Shown here piece after piece: positions 35,683 to 44,113 of a stretch of DNA of 64,000 bases. How positions within the stretch are numbered: position 1 is the first letter of the stretch; every line of letters starts with the position of its first letter. The position numbers and the translations under genes were made by a program. Where the stretch lies: the NCBI RefSeq assembly GCF_003075525.1, contig NZ_QDDR01000006.1, positions 1 through 64,000 of the forward strand, in the 5' to 3' direction. The DNA comes from Pararhodobacter aggregans. GTDB taxonomy: Bacteria; Pseudomonadota; Alphaproteobacteria; Rhodobacterales; Rhodobacteraceae. The notes below the pieces were generated by a model. That model was not told the DNA's origin and made no database searches. It saw nothing but the letters and a program-made list of their open reading frames with translations.

Positions 35683-36519
35683 TCAGTCGAGGTCGGCGGC
35701 CGAATGGCGGTTCTTCACCGCGTCGGGTGCGTCGCCCGGCTTGTTGACCCGCTTGCCGCGGATCACCGCCGGGCGCGCGGCGATGTCTTTCGCCCAGCGG
35801 ATGACGTTCTCGTATTGCTGCACCGACAGGAACTCGCCCGCGTTATAGGCGCCGCCTTCGACGAGGCGCCCGTACCAGGGGTAGATGGCGATATCGGCGA
35901 TGGAATAGGCCTCGCCCGCGATGAAGGGGCGGTCGGCCAGTGCCTTGTCCAGCACGTCGAGCTGGCGCTTCACCTCCATGGCGAAGCGGTTGATCGGGTA
36001 TTCCCATTTCTCGGGCGCATAGGCGTAGAAATGGCCGAAACCACCGCCCAGATAGGGCGCCGCGCCCATCTGCCAGAAGACCCAGTTCATCACCTCGGTC
36101 CGCGCGGGGCCGGTGGCGGGCAGGAACTCGCCGAACTTCTCGGCCAGATGGAAGAGGATCGAGGCGCTTTCGAAGACCCGCACCGGCTCGGCGCCCGAAC
36201 GGTCCATCAGGGCCGGGATCTTGGAATTGGGGTTCACCGCGACGAAGCCCGAACCGAACTGGTCGCCTTCACCGATGTCGATCAGCCAGGCGTCGTATTC
36301 TGCGCCCTTGTGGCCTTTGGCCAGCAGCTCCTCCAGCATGATCGTCACCTTGACGCCATTGGGGGTGCCCAGGGAATAAAGCTGGAAAGGATGCTCGCCG
36401 ACCGGCAGCTCCTTGTCATGGGTCGGGCCGGAAACGGGGCGGTTGATCGAGGCGAAACGCCCGCCGCTCTCCTTGTCCCAGGTCCAGACTTTCGGGGGAA
36501 TATAGGGCGCGCTGCTCAT
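35683..36519 (-). CDS. yghU: YghU-like glutathione S-transferase
   Basis: A 278-aa thioredoxin-fold GST of the YghU/YfcG disulfide-bond reductase type. The N-terminal extension with FASINRPVSGPTHDKELPVGEHPFQLYSLGTPNGVKVTIMLEELLA, then NPNSKIPALMD and ESASILFHLAEKFG, fits YghU (about 288 aa in E. coli). It probably handles organic peroxides or glutathionyl disulfides using two glutathiones. Start 36519 (MSSAPYIPPK). Single gene, convergent with nrdJ. Confidence 0.88.
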   Translation of the reverse strand: MSSAPYIPPKVWTWDKESGGRFASINRPVSGPTHDKELPVGEHPFQLYSLGTPNGVKVTIMLEELLAKGHKGAEYDAWLIDIGEGDQFGSGFVAVNPNSKIPALMDRSGAEPVRVFESASILFHLAEKFGEFLPATGPARTEVMNWVFWQMGAAPYLGGGFGHFYAYAPEKWEYPINRFAMEVKRQLDVLDKALADRPFIAGEAYSIADIAIYPWYGRLVEGGAYNAGEFLSVQQYENVIRWAKDIAARPAVIRGKRVNKPGDAPDAVKNRHSAADLD

Positions 36520-36589
36520 CGTGGATCCTCTTGCTACGGATCAGACGAACCTGAACCCGTGAAGCAAAAGGTCAACCCCGATACGGGCT

Positions 36590-36715
36590 TCTTTGTTCTT
36601 CAAATATCTTCGGGGGTTTCCAAAGGGGGCCCGAGGGTCCCCTTTGGCGAGGGGGTGCGGGGGGCGAGCAGCCCCCCGCTGGCGGTCGCCCGAAGGCGAC
36701 AGCCGAGGGCGAAAC
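36590..36715. repeat. Intergenic repeat of the ATATTT-GAACAAAG family, copy G
   Basis: Core on the minus strand (GATATTTGAAGAACAAAGAA), then CCAAAGGGGGCCC...CCCCTTTGG, a GCGGGGGGC hairpin and GGTCGCCCGAAGGCGACAGCC. It is nearly the same as copies B and D. It lies between the iron-binding protein stop and yghU. Confidence 0.75.
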
Positions 36716-37738
36716 TTACGGGAAGCCGACGCGGTCGAAGATGTCGGTCGCCAGGGCCGCGTTGAGCCCATAGACCGAGACGTTCACGCCCGAGTTGCGG
36801 AACTCGGTGAAGGGCGCGACGGGGCCGTGGATCTCGACGCCCGGGACGATCGGGAATTCGTTGTTCGAATCGGCGAAGATGGCCTGCGCTTCATCCGAGA
36901 CCAGGTATTCCAGGAAGCGGATCGCGTTCTCGCGGTTGGGCGCACCGGCGACGACACCGGCGCCCGAGATGTTCACATGCGCGCCACGGCCCGGCTCGGC
37001 CTCGGTCCCCTGGTTGGGATAGAAGAACTCAACCGCCTCGGCCACGGCGCGGTCGTCGGGGTTCTCCGACGCGGCCAGCGCCCCCCAGTAATAGGTGTTC
37101 GACACCGCCACCGAGCATTCGCCCGCCGCCAGCGCCCGCAGCTGGTCGCGGTCGCCGCCCTGCGGCGCGCGGGCGAGGTTGGCGTTGACGCCCGCCGCCC
37201 ATTCCTCGGCCGCCTCGGCGCCCAGCACCTCGATCAGTTCGGCCATCAGCGAGACGTTGTAGACGTTGCTGGACGAGCGGATGCAGATCTCGCCCGCCAG
37301 GCGCGGGTCGGCCAGATCCTCGTAATCGTCCAGCCAGTCGGGGCGCTCACCCGTGCGGGTAAAGATCACCCGGGCGCGGGACGAGAGGCCGAACCACAGA
37401 TTGTCGGGGTGCTGGAAATTGGCGGGAACACGCTCTTCCAGCACGGCGCTTTCGATCGGCTGGAAGATCCCTGCCTCGACCGCGCGGTGCAGGCGCCCGC
37501 CGTCGACGGTGACGAAGATATCGGCCGGGGAATTCGCGCCTTCGGTGCGGATCCGCTCCATCAGCTGCTCGCCCTCACCCTCGATGAGGTTGATGCGGAT
37601 CCCCGTCGCGGCGGTAAAGTTCTCGTAGAGCCTGAGGTCGGTGTCATAGTGACGGGACGAGTACAGGTTGATTTCCTGCGCCAGCGCGGGGCTGGCGAGC
37701 GCGGCGATCAGGCCGAGCGCGGTGAGGGAACGGAACAT
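36716..37738 (-). CDS. Periplasmic ferric-iron ABC transporter binding protein (FbpA/FutA type)
   Basis: A 340-aa binding protein with a signal peptide (MFRSLTALGLIAALASPALAQEI). The mature start EINLYSSRHYDTDLRLYENFTAATGIRINLIEGEGEQLMERIRTEG and the paired tyrosines in SVAVSNTYYWGAL match the iron-binding Tyr pair of FbpA/FutA proteins. The ATG at 37738 is the family start; the open frame upstream is antisense to the permease. Divergent from the permease gene, so both promoters are in the 165-bp gap. Confidence 0.87.
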   Translation of the reverse strand: MFRSLTALGLIAALASPALAQEINLYSSRHYDTDLRLYENFTAATGIRINLIEGEGEQLMERIRTEGANSPADIFVTVDGGRLHRAVEAGIFQPIESAVLEERVPANFQHPDNLWFGLSSRARVIFTRTGERPDWLDDYEDLADPRLAGEICIRSSSNVYNVSLMAELIEVLGAEAAEEWAAGVNANLARAPQGGDRDQLRALAAGECSVAVSNTYYWGALAASENPDDRAVAEAVEFFYPNQGTEAEPGRGAHVNISGAGVVAGAPNRENAIRFLEYLVSDEAQAIFADSNNEFPIVPGVEIHGPVAPFTEFRNSGVNVSVYGLNAALATDIFDRVGFP

Positions 37739-37903
37739 GGAAACCTCCGGTTTTTGAGGCCTGCCTGGGCCACGCAAGCGCGGCGGGGGTTGGCGTTGAC
37801 GGCGCTTCTCTACCGGACCCGGGCTTTTCTGACAATAAGAATCGGGAAACTGGACAGCCTGCCCGCGATGGGCTAGGGCAGGGCAAGATCTCAAGGAAAG
37901 CCG

Positions 37904-39577
37904 ATGGCCAGCATCGCATCCAGCCCCGACCTGCGCCGCCGCCGCCGGAGGATCAGCCCCTGGAGCCTGGGTGCGCTGGCCGTGGCGGCACTGATCGCCC
38001 TGCCCATCGCCGCCGTCGTCCTGCAGGTCTTCCGCCCCACCGAAGGCGCCTGGTCGCATCTGGCGGCGACCGTGCTGCCCCTCTATCTGAGCAATTCGCT
38101 GCTGCTGGTGCTGCTGAGTGTGACCATGGCCTCGCTGGTGGGGGTGGGTGCGGGCTGGCTGATCGCGGGCTTCGAGTTCCGCGGCCGGGGCGTGCTGCAA
38201 TGGGCGCTGATGCTGCCGATGACCATGCCGGGCTATGTCATCGCCTATGTCTATTACGAGCAGCTCGCCTATGCGGGGCCGGTGCAGAGCGGCCTGCGCG
38301 CGCTGTTCGGCTGGGGGCGGCAGGATTACTGGTTCCCGCAGATCGCCTCGCTGCCCGGCGCGGCGCTGATGCTTTCGGCGGTGCTCTATCCCTATATCTA
38401 CCTGCTGACGCGGGCGGCCTTTGCCACCCAATCCCTGCATCTGATGGAGGCGGCGCGGGCGCTCGGCCAATCGCCGCGCGGGGCCTTCTTCCGCGTGGCG
38501 CTGCCGATGGCGCGGCCGGCCATCGTCGCGGGGGCGGCCTTTGTCGCCATGGAAACGCTGGCCGATTTCGGCACCGTCTCGCATCTGGGGGTGCAGACCC
38601 TGACCACCGGCATCTTCCGCACCTGGTTCGGCCGGGGTCAGCCGGTGGCGGCGGCGCAGCTGGCGGCGCTGCTGATCGGCTTCGTGGCGCTGGCGCTGGT
38701 GCTGGAGCGGATCCTGCGCGGCACGCGGCGCTATGTCGGCGATCCGGGCGGGCGCGGCGCCAGCGCCGCCGCGCGTCACCGGCTGGGCGGCTGGCGGCAG
38801 GCCGTGGTCATGGCGCTGTGTGCGATCCCGATCCTGGTGGGTTTCGTGATCCCGGTCAGCGATCTGGTGCGCCGGGCGATCCTGGTCGGCGACCCGATGT
38901 GGGGTGCGCGCTTTTATGCCTTCGCGGGCAATTCGCTGATGCTGGCGGGACTGGCCGCGCTGGTGCTGCTGACCCTCGGCCTGTTCCTGGGCTACGCGCG
39001 GCGGATGGATGGCGGGCCGCTGGTGCGCGCGGCGCTGGGCGTGGCCGGGATCGGCTACGCCATGCCGGGCGCGGTGATCGCCGTCGGCGTGCTGCTGCCG
39101 CTCAGCTGGGCCGACCAGACGCTCGATACCTGGATGCGGGCCAGTTTCGGCCTCTCGACCGGGCTTTTGCTGACCGGCAGCTACATGGGCCTGATCTTTG
39201 CCTATGCCGTGCGCTTCCTGTCGATCAGCCTCAACACCATCGAGGCCTCGCTGCAGCGCATCCCGCCGTCCCTTGACGATGCGGCGCGGGGGCTGGGCTC
39301 GGGACCGGCGCGGACGCTGCTGAGCGTGCATTTCCCGCTGCTGAGGGGCGGGCTCCTGAGCGCGGCGATCTTCATCTTCGCCGATGTCATGAAAGAGCTG
39401 CCCGCCACGCTGATCGTGCGGCCCTTCAACCTCGACACGCTGGCGATTCGCACCTATCGCCTGGCCTCGGACGGGCGGCTGGACGAGGCCTCGACCTCGG
39501 CGCTGGTCATCGTGGCGCTGGGAATCATCCCCGTCGTCCTGCTCAGCCGCGCCATGGACCGCCCCGGGTCGCATTGA
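37904..39577 (+). CDS. Ferric-iron ABC transporter permease, double-domain (FbpB type)
   Basis: A 557-aa membrane protein of about 12 helices with two BPD-permease repeats; the coupling loops are EAARALGQSPRGAFFRVALPMARPAI in the first half and DDAARGLGSGPARTLLSVHFPLLRGG in the second, as in FbpB/SfuB. It takes Fe3+ from the divergently encoded binding protein. No ATPase gene is next to it in the window, so the energising FbpC-like subunit must be elsewhere, or a shared one is used. Confidence 0.88.
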   Translation: MASIASSPDLRRRRRRISPWSLGALAVAALIALPIAAVVLQVFRPTEGAWSHLAATVLPLYLSNSLLLVLLSVTMASLVGVGAGWLIAGFEFRGRGVLQWALMLPMTMPGYVIAYVYYEQLAYAGPVQSGLRALFGWGRQDYWFPQIASLPGAALMLSAVLYPYIYLLTRAAFATQSLHLMEAARALGQSPRGAFFRVALPMARPAIVAGAAFVAMETLADFGTVSHLGVQTLTTGIFRTWFGRGQPVAAAQLAALLIGFVALALVLERILRGTRRYVGDPGGRGASAAARHRLGGWRQAVVMALCAIPILVGFVIPVSDLVRRAILVGDPMWGARFYAFAGNSLMLAGLAALVLLTLGLFLGYARRMDGGPLVRAALGVAGIGYAMPGAVIAVGVLLPLSWADQTLDTWMRASFGLSTGLLLTGSYMGLIFAYAVRFLSISLNTIEASLQRIPPSLDDAARGLGSGPARTLLSVHFPLLRGGLLSAAIFIFADVMKELPATLIVRPFNLDTLAIRTYRLASDGRLDEASTSALVIVALGIIPVVLLSRAMDRPGSH

Positions 39578-39713
39578 CGGCCCCGGCGAAGGCCCAAACC
39601 GGGGGTTTTGACGCTGACGTGAGCGCGATTCTGCGCTGATGGCGTTGTCCCCGTTGCCGCAGAGACCATAATCACAGTATGTGAACGCCGCCGTAGCCGA
39701 AGGAATCCGACTC

Positions 39714-40376
39714 GTGACCTCTAGACGCCACTTCCTCGCCACCAGCGCCGCTGCCGTCGCCGCGTTGTCCGCGCCGTCCATCCTGCCCCGTCGCGCCCTG
39801 GCGCAGCAGGCGAACTGGGAGGACTGGGACCGGCAAGTGACCCCGGTGCCCTATGATCCCGAAAGCTCGAACCCGTGGAACCTGCATCCGCGCTTCCTGC
39901 CGCATCGCGTGCAGGCGAACCTGGATCTGCGTCCGGGCGACATCCATGTCGATGCGGTGGCGCGCTACCTCTATCACATCGAGGAAGGCGGCACGGCGAT
40001 GCGCTACGGCGTCGCCATCGGCCGCGACGACCTCTACCAGCCCGGCGTCTTCACCGTGGGCCGCAAGGCGCAATGGCCGCAATGGACGCCCACCGCCTCG
40101 ATGATCGAGCGTGACCCGCATTACGCCGAATGGGCGGGCGGCATGCCGGGCGGCCCCGAGAACCCGCTGGGCGCCCGCGCGCTCTACCTCTATGCGGGCA
40201 ACCGCGACACCTATCTGCGGATCCACGGCACGCCGCAGCCCTGGTCGGTGGGCTACCGCGCCTCGTCGGGCTGCGTGCGCATGGTCATGCGCCACATCAT
40301 GGACCTTTACGACAATGTCGAGGTCGGCTCGACCGTGCATCTCTACCCGGCCGAACAGCGCAGCTACACCGGCTGA
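39714..40376 (+). CDS. L,D-transpeptidase (YkuD domain), Tat-exported
   Basis: A 220-aa periplasmic enzyme that cross-links peptidoglycan or attaches lipoproteins through L,D-bonds. The N-terminus TSRRHFLATSAAAVAALSAPSILP carries a twin-arginine motif. The YkuD catalytic pattern is YLRIHGTPQPWSVGYRASSGCVRM with the Cys in SSGCVRM and the upstream His in RIHGT. I chose the GTG at 39714 because AAGGA lies 9 bp upstream; an earlier GTG at 39681 has no SD. A terminator follows. Confidence 0.87.
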   Translation: MTSRRHFLATSAAAVAALSAPSILPRRALAQQANWEDWDRQVTPVPYDPESSNPWNLHPRFLPHRVQANLDLRPGDIHVDAVARYLYHIEEGGTAMRYGVAIGRDDLYQPGVFTVGRKAQWPQWTPTASMIERDPHYAEWAGGMPGGPENPLGARALYLYAGNRDTYLRIHGTPQPWSVGYRASSGCVRMVMRHIMDLYDNVEVGSTVHLYPAEQRSYTG

Positions 40377-40411
40377 CGGCAGCGTGCGGCCCGGCGGGGG
40401 ATCGGAATGCG

Positions 40412-40439
40412 AACGGGGCGCCCGATGGGCGCCCCGTTT
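40412..40439. terminator. Bidirectional rho-independent terminator
   Basis: AACGGGGCGCCC / GGGCGCCCCGTT (12 bp perfect) with GAT loop and TTT tail; it lies between the L,D-transpeptidase and the convergent lipoprotein gene. Confidence 0.85.
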
Positions 40440-40457
40440 CGTATTCAGCTGTCCAGG

Positions 40458-40724
40458 TCAGCCGCGCGGCTGCGAGCAGATCGGCCGCCCGTCGCGGGTC
40501 AGGAGCGGCAGATAGGTCTGCTCGACCGCGTTCTCGTGCTGATACCAGTAGCAATTGTCCTCGGGCAGGATCAGCACCTCGCTGAGGTTCTGGTTCGGGT
40601 CCGCGGCCTCGGCCAGCCCCTCGGGCAGTTCCTGCAGGAAGGGCGAGGCGTTTTCGGGCGGGGTGCTCGACACACAGGCCGAGAGCAGGAGCGCGGCGCC
40701 AAGGGCGAGGCTGCGGTGGAACAT
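40458..40724 (-). CDS. Small lipoprotein, function unknown
   Basis: An 88-aa protein with lipobox LLLSAC (Cys at residue 17), starting at MFHRSLALGAALLLSACVSS (40724). The mature part is acidic and ends GRPICSQPRG; no family is recognised. The longer open frame starting at 40763 has a less typical signal. Single gene, convergent to the L,D-transpeptidase. Confidence 0.6.
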   Translation of the reverse strand: MFHRSLALGAALLLSACVSSTPPENASPFLQELPEGLAEAADPNQNLSEVLILPEDNCYWYQHENAVEQTYLPLLTRDGRPICSQPRG

Positions 40725-40991
40725 GGGCTGGGGCCTTCCGGATAAGCGTTTGCCGTTGACCAAAACGCGCCCGGGGCCTCGCCGTCAAGGCCCTGCGGTC
40801 TGAGGGGGGCGATCCGAGGGGGCGAGTGTGTCTTGCGGGAGATGGCGGTCGGCCCGGGCGCGGACTGGCGGCCCGAACCGCCGCAGCGGCCGCGACATCG
40901 GTTCTTGAAAAATGCGACAAACCTATTCCTAGTGGCGGTGGGTATCGACGGGCCGGGCCTGATCCGGCGCGAGCAGCCAAATGGGGGAGCG

Positions 40992-41645
40992 ATGCGAAAG
41001 ATATTCCTCGATGTCGGGGGCCATGTCGGGCAGTCACTGGAAGAGGTTCTGAAGCCGCTCTACAGCTTCGATGTCGTCTATTGCTTCGAGCCCTTTCCGG
41101 CGCATGCGGAGGTGATCCGCAACAGGTTCTCCGACCCCAGGCTGAGGCTGATCGAGTACGGTCTTTCGAATGTTACCGGACCGCTCGAGTTTCATTCGGA
41201 CGGGCTGGACGACATGGGCGCCAGCGTGAAGAAGCGGGAAGGGGAAACCAAATCCATCGTGACGCGCTGCGATTTCGTCCGGGCCTCGGACTTCTTTCGC
41301 GACCATATCGCCGCCGACGACCTGGTGGTGATGAAGCTCAATTGCGAGGGATCGGAATGCGACATCATGAACGATCTGATGGACAGCGGCGAAATCATTA
41401 AGATCGACAATGTGATGATCGATTTCGACGTCCGCAAATTCGCGCATCTGGCGCAGGAGGAGCCGAAGTTGAAGCAGCGGATGGCCGCGACCGGCTTCGA
41501 CAGGTTCTCGCTTTGTGAACGCGTGATGAAGGGGCGGACGCACCAGAAGCGGATTGCGAACTGGCTCCGGTCGATCCCCGGCTACGAGAGATTCCGTCCG
41601 CAGGCGACCTGGAGCGAGCGTCTGGCAGGCGCCCTGCGGCTCTGA
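40992..41645 (+). CDS. FkbM-family methyltransferase
   Basis: A 217-aa SAM-dependent methyltransferase of the FkbM type: IFLDVGGHVGQSLEEVL (SAM loop), VYCFEPFPAHAEVIR, and VVMKLNCEGSECDIMNDL, the family motif. FkbM enzymes O-methylate sugars or polyketides, so a surface glycan is plausible. GGGGGAG precedes the ATG at 40992. The gene is the last host gene before attL of the integrated element, 135 bp upstream. Confidence 0.8.
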   Translation: MRKIFLDVGGHVGQSLEEVLKPLYSFDVVYCFEPFPAHAEVIRNRFSDPRLRLIEYGLSNVTGPLEFHSDGLDDMGASVKKREGETKSIVTRCDFVRASDFFRDHIAADDLVVMKLNCEGSECDIMNDLMDSGEIIKIDNVMIDFDVRKFAHLAQEEPKLKQRMAATGFDRFSLCERVMKGRTHQKRIANWLRSIPGYERFRPQATWSERLAGALRL

Positions 41646-41780
41646 GCGATCAGGCCCGGACAACGGCGCCCCGGGGCCCGGATTGCGGCCGGCCCCGCGC
41701 GGCCGGCGCCGATTGGCGGCCTCATCACCGGGAGAGGGAAAGCCCAAACGCTCAGGCCGGGCCTTGCGGTCCGGCTTCGA

Positions 41781-41818
41781 AAACAACGATTTGCAGGGAG
41801 AAGTGGCAGCCCGTAGGG
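41781..41818. repeat. attL of the integrated element
   Basis: 38-bp repeat matching 59715-59752 with one mismatch at position 15 (A in attL, G in attR). It includes the tRNA-Glu 3' end sequence TGGCAGCCCGTAGGG on the plus strand. Confidence 0.88.
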
Positions 41819-41922
41819 ATGCCGCATTCCCGCATGAAATCAACGGTGTTGGCCGTCCAACGTCGCCGAGGGGCGGCATTGAAAACAAAGGACAAAATCC
41901 GCGTCTGTCCAACGAGATTTCG

Positions 41923-42288
41923 ATGCGTCGCGCGGATGCCGAAAGCGAAAACCCCGGCGCGCTGGCGGGCGCAACCGGGGTCAAGTCCAAAGAGCCGATC
42001 TTCAGAACTCAAGAGTACCGCGAGAGGTTCGATGCGGCAAGAGCGCTGATCGGAGCGATCCGCAGCTGCCACCCGGAGGAAGCGGTGCCGATCATGGCCG
42101 CAGCCTTGGACAGTCTCACGCCCGAATATGCGGGCGGCGCGTTTCGCACGGTGATGGAGGAGGCCGAATGCTGGGCGGCGCTCGCGACCAAGCGTGAGCG
42201 GAAAGCCTATGTGCTCCAAGGGTTCAAGGCGATGCCACTCGCTGATCGCCGTTCGTTCATGGCCTACGCCCATAGGTGGCTCGCATGA
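41923..42288 (+). CDS. Hypothetical element protein
   Basis: A 121-aa protein of unknown function. The start at 41923 is the first internal ATG that gives a coherent sequence after attL. The mature body RERFDAARALIGAIRSCHPEEAVPIMAAALDSLTPEYAGGAFRTVMEEAECWAALAT is helical with conserved-looking Trp and Cys. Its stop overlaps the start of the RepA-like gene (ATGA), so it is coupled with it. First gene of the element. Confidence 0.5.
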   Translation: MRRADAESENPGALAGATGVKSKEPIFRTQEYRERFDAARALIGAIRSCHPEEAVPIMAAALDSLTPEYAGGAFRTVMEEAECWAALATKRERKAYVLQGFKAMPLADRRSFMAYAHRWLA

Positions 42289-43085
42289 GTAGCGAGACCA
42301 CGACCCCGTTTCGGCCGAAGATCTCGCCCAGAGCGGAGGCCCTCCTCAACCGGATCGAGTGGGGGGAGGATCTGGAGCCGCACCTTGAGCGCGACTACCT
42401 GGTGAAAGGCTGGATCGATCGAGGCACCTTGAGTGTGGTCTATGGCGACGCGAACGCCGGTAAGACCTTCTGGGCCATCGACGTGGCACACCATGTGCAG
42501 TCCGGTCTGTCCTGGGGCGGACAGCGGGTTCGGCAGGCTGAGGTCCTCTATATCGCGGCCGAGGGCGGCGCCCTCTTTGACAACCGCGTTGCGGCGCGCA
42601 GAGCAAAGTTCAAGGTGTTGCGCGGCGGGATCGCTCTTGCTGGGCGCAACTCCGATGCTCCTGCGCTGGCAGAGGCCGCTTGGTCCCTTGCTTGTGAACA
42701 CGGCCCCTTCGGCCTGATCATCGTGGATACGATGGCGCGGGTCATGGCTGGTGCGGATGAGAACTCCGCAGCTGATATCGCCGGGTTCGTGAAGAGCCTG
42801 GACCACCTCCGGGAACGGACCGGGGCCCATGTGATGGTGATCCATCACACCGGGAAGGACGGCGGGCGCGGTGCCAGGGGCCATTCCAGCCTTCGCGCGG
42901 CCGTCGATACCGAGATTGAGTTGAGCAAGGGCGACAATGGAACGCGCCTGGCAAAAACCACCAAGCAGCGCGACATGCAGGGCGGACTGGAGAAGGAGTT
43001 TCTCCTGCGCGTCGAGCAGTTGGGCGTTGATAGCGACGGCGACCCAGTGACGAGCTGCATCGTCGAGCAGTTGAAAGGAGGCTGA
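42285..43085 (+). CDS. RepA-like AAA ATPase (replicative helicase/primase-associated)
   Basis: A 266-aa RecA-fold ATPase of the AAA_25/RepA type: Walker A GDANAGKT at 54-61, Walker B LIIVDT at 144-149 and the sensor-like MVIHHTGKDGGRGARGHSSLRAAVDTEIEL, which is typical of RepA hexameric helicases of plasmids and phages. It probably drives replication of the excised element. The ATG at 42285 overlaps the upstream stop; an in-frame GTG is at 42276. No other replication gene is seen. Confidence 0.72.
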   Translation: MSSETTTPFRPKISPRAEALLNRIEWGEDLEPHLERDYLVKGWIDRGTLSVVYGDANAGKTFWAIDVAHHVQSGLSWGGQRVRQAEVLYIAAEGGALFDNRVAARRAKFKVLRGGIALAGRNSDAPALAEAAWSLACEHGPFGLIIVDTMARVMAGADENSAADIAGFVKSLDHLRERTGAHVMVIHHTGKDGGRGARGHSSLRAAVDTEIELSKGDNGTRLAKTTKQRDMQGGLEKEFLLRVEQLGVDSDGDPVTSCIVEQLKGG

Positions 43086-43438
43086 CCGACTACCGAGGCT
43101 GACAGGCCTGCGAGACCCCGGCCGCTCCACGCAAGGTGGACCGCTTGAACGCTTCCCGTGTCCCTGGACGCCGTGAAGCTGGCAGCAGGCAACGACGCCA
43201 AGAGACCGACCTCCGAACTGCGAGGAGCAACGGCCGTGCTTCTCACCCTCGGAACGCAGGTTTCTGCGAACGGTAGAGGTTTGCCTTCTCGTCGGTTCGC
43301 CGACGAAACCCTTAGTCTGGAACACCTTTCCAGGCCCCGAGGGTCCCGTGGGGGGGTCCCCCCTAAAGGGGGGAACCCCCACCCTCCTGCGGAGGCCCTC
43401 GGCCCCGCCTGAAGCGAGAGAAACGAAGAGGAAAGACC
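43086..43438. other. Non-coding stretch with a strong GC hairpin, after the RepA-like gene
   Basis: This 353-bp gap holds no gene I can support. At about 43337-43397 a nested inverted repeat occurs: an outer CCGAGGG/CCCTCGG and an inner GGGGGGTCCCCCC-TAAA-GGGGGGAACCCCC hairpin. It lacks a T-tract. It could be a replication origin, a structured RNA or a terminator for the RepA operon. Confidence 0.55.
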
Positions 43439-43702
43439 ATGCAGAAGAAGATGCTGAGGAAGACGACGAAGACGGAAAGCGCGGCCCGCATTGCGGCGCT
43501 GCTGGAGGCAGTCGAGTACGGCCTGATCCGGGCAGTCACCAAGTGCGACGGCCTGACGGTGAAGGCGCAGGGCGATCTGGTGAGCATGCAGCGGCGGTTG
43601 CGGGCGATGCGCTACGAGGTCGAGGCCGAGGCGCGGATCGGCGCGCAGCCCCCGGGGGTGGTCCTCGACTTTGCGCCGGTCTCGGGGACCGGCGCGGGGT
43701 AG
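43439..43702 (+). CDS. Small hypothetical element protein
   Basis: An 87-aa basic, helical protein (QKKMLRKTTKTESAARIAALLEAVEYGLIRAVTKCDGL) with a Pro/Gly-rich C-terminus. GAGGAAAG precedes the ATG at 43439. No family recognised; its position after the GC hairpin suggests it belongs to the early or replication module. Confidence 0.45.
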   Translation: MQKKMLRKTTKTESAARIAALLEAVEYGLIRAVTKCDGLTVKAQGDLVSMQRRLRAMRYEVEAEARIGAQPPGVVLDFAPVSGTGAG

Positions 43703-43758
43703 CGAGCGCGAGATTTGCCCGAAATAGGGTTTTTCACTGAAATAAGAAAGGGTTGGGG

Positions 43759-44031
43759 ATGATGCAGGGTAAAGTTGAACGCGGTCAGATTGTTCGGGCG
43801 CTGCCGTCAGACGCTGATCGCCCGCCGATTGATCGCTGGCGGGCCGATGAAGTGCTTGAACCGAACCGCCCTCTGTGGGGCCTGGGGGAGATCGCGCAAT
43901 GCCTCGGCGTGAGTGTCGATACTGCGCGGCGGTGGGCGAATGACCCCGCCTTGGGAATGCCGGTGAGCAAGCCGGGGGGCCGCTGGTTCGCGGAGCGGCG
44001 GCCTCTGCTGGCTTGGAGACGGCAGCGCTGA
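43759..44031 (+). CDS. Helix-turn-helix DNA-binding protein
   Basis: A 90-aa protein with a C-terminal HTH of the excisionase/MerR-like helix_turn_helix_17 type: LWGLGEIAQCLGVSVDTARRWANDPALGMPVSKPGGRWFAERRPLLAWRR. The start is at 43759 or 43762 (tandem ATGs), with AAGAAAGG upstream. It lies 80 bp before the portal gene with two direct repeats in between, so it could regulate packaging or late genes or recognise the packaging site. The exact role is not known. Confidence 0.55.
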   Translation: MMQGKVERGQIVRALPSDADRPPIDRWRADEVLEPNRPLWGLGEIAQCLGVSVDTARRWANDPALGMPVSKPGGRWFAERRPLLAWRRQR

Positions 44032-44074
44032 TGCAAGGTTTTGCGGTGGTTTCCTGCATTTTGCAAGGTTTTGC
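44032..44074 (+). repeat. Direct repeats upstream of the portal gene, possible packaging site
   Basis: TGCAAGGTTTTGC at 44032-44044 and 44062-44074, starting just after the stop of the HTH gene. A spaced repeat of this kind beside the head genes suggests a cos/pac or HTH-binding site. Confidence 0.5.
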
Positions 44075-44113
44075 CAGCTTACCGCGGGGGCCGAAGCTGG
44101 GCTTCCTTAAGGC

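Noticed and set aside
37811-37845. Iron-responsive TGA-N9-TCA box (RirA-like) between the iron transport genes
   Set aside because: Only TGACAATAAGAATCG resembles it, with the last base wrong; too weak to list.
37739-39781. Long N-terminal extension of the iron-binding protein frame
   Set aside because: It runs antisense through the permease; the signal peptide at 37738 gives the true start.
43158-43412. 84-aa frame over the GC hairpin
   Set aside because: Pro/Gly-rich shadow with no RBS; the hairpin explains the bases better.
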